A DNA stretch of 7,500 nt from Bacteroidia bacterium (lineage in GTDB: Bacteria; Bacteroidota; Bacteroidia; UKL13-3), in the NCBI GenBank assembly GCA_022402405.1, contig JAKRSG010000236.1, positions 1-7,500 on the forward strand. The letters run 5' to 3'. Shown piece after piece: positions 1 through 5,899 of this stretch (positions are counted from its first letter, which is position 1; every line of letters begins with the position of its first letter). The position numbers and the translations under genes are program-made. The notes beneath the pieces are model-generated. The model searched no databases and was not told where the DNA came from. It saw only the letters and a list, made by a program, of their open reading frames with translations.

Positions 1-731
1 TTCAATCTGCAACCTGGGCACAAAGTAAGTCAAAAACTTCTTATGGAATTGGAGTTAACGGCGGTGTTGGTTCAGCCATAATAAGCGGCAATAGCTACCA
101 AAATTATATGGATACTACTAAGTCGAAATCTACTATGCATTTTAATAAGGGCGTTCATGCTTGGGCATTGGTTTCTTTAGGTAAAAAATCTGATTTACAA
201 GTAGGAATTGGATTTCAACAAATGGGCTTTGCCAGAAAACAAAGTGGATTAACGTTTAAGAATCATACTTACCCGGGAATTGGGGTTGGATTTATAGAAG
301 ATTTATCAAATACAGATAAGGAAATAACTTACAATTACCGACTAAACTATCTTCAAATTCCGTTGCAACTAAACACGTATTTAGGTCGCTCCGGCGATTT
401 TAAATGGGTATACCAATTCTCTGCGGGCATTACTCCTCAAATTTTATTGAAACATACCATGGTGGCAAATACCAATCCGGGTTTTTCAATAGATGGAGAA
501 TCGCAGTTTAAGATAGATTCGAGCGGATTTAAAGCCAATCGTTTAGCACTTAATATGCAAGTAGGATTAACCATAGAATACCGAGAGTCGAAGAACAAAT
601 TATACTTTATTCAGCCTCTTATTGGTATCTATCCCGCACCCGTTACTGCAGCTCCCAGAGCGGCTTTCCCAATATTTGCATCTCTATCTGTTGGCGTTTT
701 ATTCTCGAGTTTGCCAAATGCAAGTAAATAG
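1..731 (+). CDS. PorT-type outer-membrane beta-barrel protein (5' end outside window)
   Basis: The frame is open from base 3 to the TAG at 729-731, giving 242 visible residues. The first in-frame ATG is at 108, but the codons before it already read as barrel sequence (YGIGVNGGVGSAIISG), so I take the gene as entering from the left edge. The protein shows alternating hydrophobic/polar strands with Gly and aromatic girdle residues: VGIGFQQMGF, an NYLQIPLQL strand (a hallmark of the PorT / outer-membrane beta-barrel family), FSAGITPQIL and a C-terminal SLSVGVLFSSL strand. The family sits in the outer membrane of Bacteroidetes; most members have no defined substrate. The short SATWAQSKS stretch at the edge could be the end of a signal peptide, or a linker after an N-terminal domain that lies outside. 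The 3' end overlaps the Nudix gene by 14 bases. Family assignment is fairly secure; the specific role is unknown. Confidence 0.8.
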   Translation, partial: QSATWAQSKSKTSYGIGVNGGVGSAIISGNSYQNYMDTTKSKSTMHFNKGVHAWALVSLGKKSDLQVGIGFQQMGFARKQSGLTFKNHTYPGIGVGFIEDLSNTDKEITYNYRLNYLQIPLQLNTYLGRSGDFKWVYQFSAGITPQILLKHTMVANTNPGFSIDGESQFKIDSSGFKANRLALNMQVGLTIEYRESKNKLYFIQPLIGIYPAPVTAAPRAAFPIFASLSVGVLFSSLPNASK

Positions 732-1170
732 ATTTACCATTCGTGTGTATGGCTTGCTTATAAACTCCAACCAAAAGGTTTTGCTGGTACACGAAAAAAT
801 GCCTTCAATGGAGTTTACCAAATTCCCAGGTGGCGGACTAGAATTTGGGGAGGGAACCAGAGATTGCTTAAAGCGCGAGTTCTTAGAAGAAACCGGATTG
901 GTAGTAGAAATTAAAGAACATTTATATACAACAGATTTTTTTCAAGCTAGTGCTTTTAAAAGTACAGATCAGCTTATGGCCATTTATTATCGGGTTGAAC
1001 CAATAAGCGATATCCGTGAATTTACGCTAGAGGAGAAGGTGATTGAGATAAATGGCAAAACCGAGCTTCTGAATTTTTATTGGGCAAGTTTGAAAAATTT
1101 TGATGTGAATCAATTAACTTTTCCAATCGACAAATTGGTGGCACGAAATTTAATAGCAACTCTTACATAA
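718..1170 (+). CDS. Nudix hydrolase
   Basis: A 150-residue protein with a complete Nudix box at residues 39-61. It fits G-x5-E-x7-R-E-U-x-E-E-x-G-U exactly: G39, E45, R53-E54, E57-E58, G60-L61. The glutamates bind the divalent metals that drive hydrolysis of nucleoside-diphosphate-X substrates. The N-terminal strand (FTIRVYGLLIN, KVLLVHE) and FPGGG before the box are typical of single-domain cytosolic Nudix enzymes of about 150 residues. I chose ATG 718 over the in-frame ATG at 622. The extra 32 residues from 622 lie wholly inside the upstream barrel gene and read as out-of-frame barrel sequence, whereas 718 places the first beta strand at the expected distance. The 14-base overlap suggests translational coupling. 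Substrate (ADP-ribose, oxidised nucleotide, cofactor or other) cannot be told from the sequence. Confidence 0.9.
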   Translation: MQVNRFTIRVYGLLINSNQKVLLVHEKMPSMEFTKFPGGGLEFGEGTRDCLKREFLEETGLVVEIKEHLYTTDFFQASAFKSTDQLMAIYYRVEPISDIREFTLEEKVIEINGKTELLNFYWASLKNFDVNQLTFPIDKLVARNLIATLT

Positions 1171-1181
1171 ATATTAAAATC

Positions 1182-1724
1182 ATGAAAAAAATAATCTTTG
1201 GCTTGTTTATGGTATCACTAATTACAAGCGCATGTAGCACTTTTAATGGAAACAAAGCACTTAAAACTCCATTTAGAGGTAATGCTTACGAAAGTAATCG
1301 CAGATATTTTAGATCAGTAGCCAGCGGAGAAAGTATTAATCTAGAAACGGCCAAAAGCAAGGCCATGTTAACTGCCACCCAACGAATAGCGGCATCGGTT
1401 CAAACCGAAATAAAAAATGTTACCGAAAACTATACCAACGAAAGAAACATTGGCGGAAACCTTGGCGATTTTGGAGAACGCTTCCAACAATTAACCAGAG
1501 AAGTGATGAGCACTCAACTCATGGGCGCCACCTTACATGGTGAAAAAGTTTATCAGCAAACAGATAAAACCTACCAAGTTTGGGTAGCCATGGAAGTGAG
1601 AAAAAGAGAACTTTATAAACGCCTAAAAGAAAAAGCCCTACAAAATAATAACCTAACCGAGGCCCAAAGAAAAGCCGTTTCAGAAATGATTGATAAGCAA
1701 ATTGAAGAGCTTGATGATAAGTAG
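1182..1724 (+). CDS. LPP20-like lipoprotein
   Basis: A 180-residue secreted lipoprotein. Residues 1-17 form a signal peptide (MKK, then a hydrophobic stretch) ending at a lipobox-like LITSAC with Cys18 as the expected lipidation site. Thr at -3 is looser than the classical Leu/Val. Residues about 42-80 contain RSVASGES followed by an Ala-rich helix (ETAKSKAMLTATQRIAASV). Residues 115-140 give a strand pair (GATLHGEKVYQ, YQVWVAMEV). This G-x-S / Ala-rich helix / YxVWVAMEV layout resembles the LPP20/FlgP lipoprotein fold, in which a helix packs on a sheet. The C-terminus (141-180) is a charged, probably coiled helix. The start lies 11 bases after the Nudix stop, preceded by an A/T-rich leader with no Shine-Dalgarno sequence, so the two genes are probably co-transcribed. 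The role is probably in the periplasm or at the outer membrane, possibly alongside the upstream barrel; no function can be named. Confidence 0.75.
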   Translation: MKKIIFGLFMVSLITSACSTFNGNKALKTPFRGNAYESNRRYFRSVASGESINLETAKSKAMLTATQRIAASVQTEIKNVTENYTNERNIGGNLGDFGERFQQLTREVMSTQLMGATLHGEKVYQQTDKTYQVWVAMEVRKRELYKRLKEKALQNNNLTEAQRKAVSEMIDKQIEELDDK

Positions 1725-1819
1725 AATTATAAATGAAAACCAATTATGAATGAAAACCAATTATGAAATTTCTTACATTCATAATTTCTTCCATTCATAA
1801 TTGGCCTTCATTCATAATT
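1725..1819. repeat. Long imperfect inverted repeat with internal tandem copies
   Basis: It begins directly after the lipoprotein stop codon. Bases 1725-1752 pair with 1792-1819 at 25 of 28 positions, and all three mismatches (1731, 1738, 1739) are A opposite C. Inside, 1759-1767 pairs perfectly with 1778-1786 around a 10-base loop. The left arm holds two perfect 17-bp tandem units (1732-1748 and 1749-1765); the right arm holds CATTCATAATT three times (1776, 1792, 1809). No T-run follows on the plus strand, so it is not a textbook intrinsic terminator. It may still end or stabilise the upstream transcript, or be a small palindromic repeat element. The hairpin is directly visible; its function is unknown. 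Confidence 0.85.
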
Positions 1820-1839
1820 AAATAATTGTTAAGCCAAGA

Positions 1840-1867
1840 TTTGCATATCATTAATCGCTTATCTTTA
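1840..1867 (+). promoter_or_regulatory. Candidate Bacteroidetes-type promoter for the acyltransferase gene
   Basis: TTTG at 1840-1843 is followed after 16 bases by TATCTTTA at 1860-1867, one base from the TAnnTTTG -7 element known in Bacteroidetes. The start codon lies 17 bases downstream. The spacer is a little shorter than usual for this class and the region is AT-rich, so a chance match is possible. Confidence 0.25.
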
Positions 1868-1884
1868 CCAAGCAATTATTATTT

Positions 1885-3639
1885 ATGAAAGAATTGATTA
1901 GTAAAGAGGATGTTTCGAAAGCTTTAAAATTAGAAAAACTTAAGCTAAAAGTGCTAACTCCGGCACTTATGAAACTACTTAAATTAGATGAAATAAACGA
2001 AGTTTATGGTAGTTCTTCCGATAAAAATGGAATTGATTTTATTGATAATTTGTTGGAAGAATTTCATATTAAATATGAATTGGCTGAGTCTGATATTTTA
2101 AATATCCCTAAAACAGAACCTTTTATTTTAATTGCTAATCATCCTTACGGTGGAATTGATGGGATAATATTAACTTCTATTATTAGTAAAATTCGTCCCG
2201 ATTTTAAATTTGTAGCCAATTATTTATTAAATCAAATTCCTCAAATAAGTTCGAATATCATTCCTGTTAATCCGTTCGAAAATATTGGAACCAAGGGAAT
2301 GAATGTGGCAGGCGTGAAGCAGGTTTTAGAGCATATAAAAACAGCCCCTTTGGGAATTTTTCCGGCGGGTGAAGTATCCGCACTTAAACTAAATAACTTT
2401 AAAATAAGCGATAAAAAATGGGAGCCAGGCGTTGGGAAGATAATTGCTAAAGCCAAAGTAAAAGTGTTGCCGGTTTATTTCTCTGGTCACAACAGTCTTG
2501 CCTTTAATTTACTTGGTTTATTACATCCCGGATTAAGAACCATTAAACTCCCTTCCGAAATGTTAAATAAGGGTGATAATCATGTAAAAATTAGAATAGG
2601 GAAAGCTATACCATATAAAGAAATTGCCACCTTAGAAGATGACCAACTATTAGAATACCTTCGTGCCAAAACCTATGCACTGGGTGCCAATGAAGAAAAA
2701 CCCAAGAAAATTAAGCTAAACTTTAAGCTGCCTAATCTAGATACGCCTAAAAAAATTATAGCTCCTGTTCAAGAAGAAAAATTAGAGAAGGAAATAAAAA
2801 GTATTTCTACTAAATCGCTTTTGTATACTTATAATGAACTAGAAGTATATGTGGCAGATGCCTCTCAAATCCCATTTGTGCTTAAAGAAATATCACGATT
2901 GCGCGAAATAACTTTCAGAGAAATAGGGGAGGGTACCAACCAAAGTAGCGATACAGATGAGTTTGATTTATTATACAAACATCTGTTCATATGGGATAAG
3001 CAAAACAAGAAATTAGTTGGTTCATACCGATTGGGTGAAGGCGATGTGCTCTTTCAAAAACTGGGAGCCAAGGGTTTTTACCTGAACCAATTGTTTAAAA
3101 TGAAAAAGGAGTTTTATCCAATCCTCTTTCAATCGCTTGAACTAGGTAGATCGTTTGTGGCACTCGAATATCAGAAAAAGCCCATGAGCTTAATGTTGCT
3201 CTGTAAAGGTATTCATATTTTCTTGCAACAAAATACCACGCGTTTCCAATATTTAATTGGTCCGGTTAGTATTACCAATAACTTTTCTTCTCAATCAAAA
3301 GACTTGCTGGTGGCTTATATCAGACATAATCATTGGGATAATAAACTGGCAAAACTAATTAAACCCAAAAAGGCATTTCACTATAAATCTAAGTTAGAAG
3401 GTAAACATATTCTTCGTTTAAAACATTCTACCGATTTAAAATTATTAGATAGTTTCATCGGAGATATCGAAGGTCACCAAAAGCTTAAGGTGCCCGTTTT
3501 GGTTAAGAAATACCTAAAGATAAATGGCAAAATCATTTCGTTTAACGTAGATCCAAAATTTAATGATTCGCTCGATGGCTTCTTAGTGGTAGAAGTTAAA
3601 GATATTCCAAACGACGCATTCGACTTGGTAAATCGCTAA
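1885..3639 (+). CDS. Bifunctional aminolipid synthase-like acyltransferase (LPLAT + GNAT, OlsF type)
   Basis: A 584-residue protein with two acyltransferase domains. Residues about 55-265 form a lysophospholipid-acyltransferase domain: NHPYGGIDG (H86 to D92, the HPxGGxD form of the PlsC motif), IPVNP (126-130), FPAGEVS (159-165) and LPVYFSG (195-201). A Lys-rich linker (about 270-310) leads to a GNAT-like N-acyltransferase domain of the OlsB/hemolysin type: FREIGEG (344-350), DTDEFD (356-361), HL (366-367), VGSYRL (378-383), ELGRS (419-423) and GPVSITNNFS (459-468). In OlsF-type enzymes the C-terminal domain N-acylates an amino acid and the N-terminal domain then O-acylates the product, giving ornithine or glycine lipids of the membrane. 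Sequence alone does not tell ornithine from glycine, or exclude another acceptor. No membrane segment is evident, so it probably acts at the cytoplasmic face of the inner membrane. ATG 1885 is preceded by an A/T-rich leader typical of the phylum. Domain calls are secure; the exact product is inferred. Confidence 0.85.
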   Translation: MKELISKEDVSKALKLEKLKLKVLTPALMKLLKLDEINEVYGSSSDKNGIDFIDNLLEEFHIKYELAESDILNIPKTEPFILIANHPYGGIDGIILTSIISKIRPDFKFVANYLLNQIPQISSNIIPVNPFENIGTKGMNVAGVKQVLEHIKTAPLGIFPAGEVSALKLNNFKISDKKWEPGVGKIIAKAKVKVLPVYFSGHNSLAFNLLGLLHPGLRTIKLPSEMLNKGDNHVKIRIGKAIPYKEIATLEDDQLLEYLRAKTYALGANEEKPKKIKLNFKLPNLDTPKKIIAPVQEEKLEKEIKSISTKSLLYTYNELEVYVADASQIPFVLKEISRLREITFREIGEGTNQSSDTDEFDLLYKHLFIWDKQNKKLVGSYRLGEGDVLFQKLGAKGFYLNQLFKMKKEFYPILFQSLELGRSFVALEYQKKPMSLMLLCKGIHIFLQQNTTRFQYLIGPVSITNNFSSQSKDLLVAYIRHNHWDNKLAKLIKPKKAFHYKSKLEGKHILRLKHSTDLKLLDSFIGDIEGHQKLKVPVLVKKYLKINGKIISFNVDPKFNDSLDGFLVVEVKDIPNDAFDLVNR

Positions 3640-3655
3640 ATCTTTCCTATTTTTA
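3625..3655 (+). promoter_or_regulatory. Candidate promoter for the Gcr-type membrane protein gene
   Basis: TTG at 3625-3627, inside the end of the acyltransferase gene, is followed after 20 bases by TATTTTTA at 3648-3655, one base from TAnnTTTG. The spacing suits the Bacteroidetes consensus. A transcript starting near 3662 would carry the stem-loop at 3669-3708 in its leader. The match is short, so this is tentative. Confidence 0.3.
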
Positions 3656-3668
3656 GTGCATCTTAATC

Positions 3669-3708
3669 GGTTCAGCCCGTAATAAAAATAACTATTACTG
3701 GCTGAACC
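3669..3708. repeat. 16-bp stem-loop between the acyltransferase and Gcr-type genes
   Basis: Bases 3669-3684 pair with 3693-3708 at 15 of 16 positions around an 8-base loop. The outer nine pairs, GGTTCAGCC with GGCTGAACC, are perfect and GC-richer than the surroundings. No T-run follows on either strand, which argues against a standard intrinsic terminator. It sits 19 bases before the next start codon, so it could be a leader structure, an operator for a dimeric regulator, or a weak processing or termination site. Confidence 0.8.
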
Positions 3709-3727
3709 AATATAAATGAAGTAGGCT

Positions 3728-5710
3728 ATGATGGAAACTAAAAGGGATTTGCTTGAAATTTTAGACAATATAAAAAAGTATGAAGGTACAGATTTAGAGT
3801 TATTCTCCGAATTGATGGATGCTATTCGTCCAACTGCCACGCAAATTAAGCAGAAATGGATACCCAATTTAGATAGAGTTATTCAGGTTTTAGAAAAGAA
3901 TGAGTCGTTTAAAAATGGATTGTCTGCTTATCTTCATAGAATTGTTCGTGACAAAAAACTTAGTAGCAGCTTATCAGATGCCAATATTGTTACCGGACTC
4001 GATTTTTTTGCCGAGTTAAAGAAGCGTATCGTTCATAAATTTTTGCCCTATCAACCTCCATCAGATACCATTGAGCACGTTTTGGTGAATGTGTTTTATC
4101 ATCCCTCTGATGGCGATTGGATTCAATTAATTTCTGATGAGAAGGGTGAGAAAATTATTGCGCTATTAGGCATTCAAGGATTATTTGAACGAGATAAAAA
4201 TTCTCCATTTTTTCAAGATATTTTATTTGCCATTCGAGTAATAACCCATCGCATAACGGGTAATGCATTTGATGCTGATATTCTAAGAATGGTGCGCAAT
4301 CATTCTGATAATCTTTTTCCATTTTCCGACTTACAAAATAAAGTAGATTCTTTTTTAAAAATAGTTAGCAGAGCTCCATCAGACCTCGAAATAATCGAGA
4401 GTTTAAAAGCTGTTCAGCGTGCAATTGATGAGTGTTTTCAGTTCATTCAACTTGCTTATGCAAACAAAAGTTTATATGGCATAAGTTTTAAAACGCATCA
4501 GCAATTAATGTTAATAGAAATGCTGGTTAGCAGGTTGCAATTAATAACAGGCTTTATTGTGAAACAAGAAAATGAAAATAGTTTTCAAGAGCTTTTTAAA
4601 CTATTCAAAACCTTGGTTCAAATCAATTCTGGTAAAACAGAAATCCGACCGTATATCAATCGTTCTACCCAATTAATGGCCCACGAAATTACCCAAAATA
4701 CAGGCAAAACGGGCGAACATTATATTACAAACTCCAAAGAAGAATACAAGCAAATGCTCAACTCTGCCATAGGTGGTGGAGCCATTGTGGCTTTTGCTTG
4801 CGTGGCAAAAATGGAGCTAGCTTCGGTTCATACCAGTTTATTCGGACATGGTTTTTTGTATGCCTTAAACTATGCTATTGCCTTTACAGCTATTTATTTG
4901 TTACATTATACTTTGGCAACCAAACAGCCTGCCATGACAGCCGCTACCTTGGCTCAAGCCATAGAACAAGATACAAAAGACAATACCGACTTTAGCTCAC
5001 TAGCCCAATTGTTTGGAAGGTTATTTCGTTCACAATTTATAGCCTTTGTGGGCAATGTTTTCATGGCCTTTCCAGTGGCCTTGGCTTTGGTTTCCTTATG
5101 GGGATTTTTGTTTAAAGTAAATTTAGCAGTGCATAAAGCACCTGTGTTTATAAGAGATTTAGACTTTACACAAAGTTCACTTATATTTCATTCAGCCATT
5201 GCGGGAGTATTTCTATTTGTTTCAGGTTTAATTTCAGGCATCGTGCATAACCGCACCAAATACCTGCGCATTCCAGATAGAATCATTCAACATCCTATTC
5301 TTAAAAAAGTGCTTTCCCCACAAAAACTGCAATACATAGCCAACTTTTACGAAAACAATATGGGAGGCATAAGCAGTAATATTTGGTTTGGCTTTTTCTT
5401 AGGTTTTACCAGCACCATTGGTATAATAATCGGGCTGAACCTAGATATACGTCACATAACCTTTGCTGCAGGTAATTTTGCCCTGGGCTTATACGGACAT
5501 TCATTTAACCTTTCTTGGCAAAGCATTCTAATGTCTATATTCGGCATCGGACTCATAGGTTTCGTAAATTTCATTGTTAGCTTTTCCCTTTCTATAAGCC
5601 TAGCCTTGCGCTCAAGAGGCATTAAGTTCAAAGCACTCTGGCAAATCCTATTAGCCATCAAAAAACAATTTTTACTCGAACCCAAATCCTTCTTTTTGCC
5701 ACCGAGGTAG
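3728..5710 (+). CDS. Polytopic membrane protein of the 'site-specific recombinase' Gcr family
   Basis: A 660-residue protein. Residues 1-340 are soluble, helical and charged. Residues 344-626 hold about six or seven hydrophobic segments (roughly 344-362, 373-395, 437-463, 485-506, 552-570, 575-592, 598-626). The conserved core is GHGFLYALNYA (373-383) followed by a helix and LHYTLATKQPAMTAATLAQA (392-411), which I recognise as the signature of the family named after gonococcal Gcr. I see no tyrosine- or serine-recombinase catalytic motif, and the membrane topology does not suit a DNA recombinase, so the family name should not be taken as function. Two adjacent ATGs (3728 and 3731) are possible starts, and no Shine-Dalgarno sequence helps to choose. 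The C-terminal PPR end lies just before TAG 5708-5710. Its actual function is unknown. The neighbouring lipid synthase makes an envelope role thinkable but not shown. Confidence 0.75.
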   Translation: MMETKRDLLEILDNIKKYEGTDLELFSELMDAIRPTATQIKQKWIPNLDRVIQVLEKNESFKNGLSAYLHRIVRDKKLSSSLSDANIVTGLDFFAELKKRIVHKFLPYQPPSDTIEHVLVNVFYHPSDGDWIQLISDEKGEKIIALLGIQGLFERDKNSPFFQDILFAIRVITHRITGNAFDADILRMVRNHSDNLFPFSDLQNKVDSFLKIVSRAPSDLEIIESLKAVQRAIDECFQFIQLAYANKSLYGISFKTHQQLMLIEMLVSRLQLITGFIVKQENENSFQELFKLFKTLVQINSGKTEIRPYINRSTQLMAHEITQNTGKTGEHYITNSKEEYKQMLNSAIGGGAIVAFACVAKMELASVHTSLFGHGFLYALNYAIAFTAIYLLHYTLATKQPAMTAATLAQAIEQDTKDNTDFSSLAQLFGRLFRSQFIAFVGNVFMAFPVALALVSLWGFLFKVNLAVHKAPVFIRDLDFTQSSLIFHSAIAGVFLFVSGLISGIVHNRTKYLRIPDRIIQHPILKKVLSPQKLQYIANFYENNMGGISSNIWFGFFLGFTSTIGIIIGLNLDIRHITFAAGNFALGLYGHSFNLSWQSILMSIFGIGLIGFVNFIVSFSLSISLALRSRGIKFKALWQILLAIKKQFLLEPKSFFLPPR

Positions 5711-5804
5711 CTTATTTCAAAGGTTATTGGAGAAGTATTATATAAAATTTATATCCGGTATTATAACTGATATCAACCACACAAACAGTAAAACATCTTA
5801 CTAA

Positions 5805-5844
5805 TAACAAAAAAGGGAGCAAAATTTTGCTCCCTTTTTTGTTA
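5805..5844. terminator. Bidirectional intrinsic terminator
   Basis: This is a perfect 40-base palindrome centred between 5824 and 5825. AAAAAAGGGAGC on the left is matched by GCTCCCTTTTTT on the right, with AAAATTTT at the centre. Read on either strand, it gives a GC-rich stem core followed by a T-run. It lies between two convergent genes, 94 bases after the Gcr-type stop and 55 bases beyond the end of the minus-strand dehydrogenase gene, so it can end both transcripts. Confidence 0.93.
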
Positions 5845-5856
5845 AAAAACTTCTTG

Positions 5857-5891
5857 TCTAGATTCTGGAATCTGGACTCTGGACTCTGGAA
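5857..5891. repeat. Heptanucleotide tandem repeat
   Basis: Five consecutive 7-base units: TCTAGAT, TCTGGAA, TCTGGAC, TCTGGAC, TCTGGAA. The next seven bases (TCTCGCT) look like a decayed sixth. The array lies between the terminator and the stop codon of the dehydrogenase, so it falls in the 3' untranslated part of that transcript. A change in copy number would not alter any reading frame. The repeat is seen directly; no function is known to me. Confidence 0.85.
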
Positions 5892-5899
5892 TCTCGCTT

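Noticed and set aside
622..717. N-terminal extension of the Nudix gene from ATG 622
   Set aside because: It lies entirely within the barrel gene in another frame, and the extra residues do not fit a Nudix N-terminus.
1750..1800. 16-codon reading frame starting ATGAAAACC in the hairpin region
   Set aside because: It is made of the tandem repeat and its inverted copy, is very short, and its start is simply the second repeat unit.
69..3684. GGTTCAGCC occurs both at 69 (in the barrel gene) and at 3669 (hairpin arm)
   Set aside because: It is a 9-base match, and the first copy is coding sequence without an inverted partner; chance is a sufficient explanation.
3728..5710. Mobile element or integrase suggested by the recombinase family name
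   Set aside because: There is no catalytic recombinase motif, no flanking repeats or attachment sites, and base composition like its neighbours; it is a membrane protein.
5738..5752. AT-only palindrome ATATAAA-A-TTTATAT after the Gcr-type gene
   Set aside because: It is short and without GC pairs, as expected by chance in AT-rich DNA; the real terminator is the palindrome at 5805-5844.
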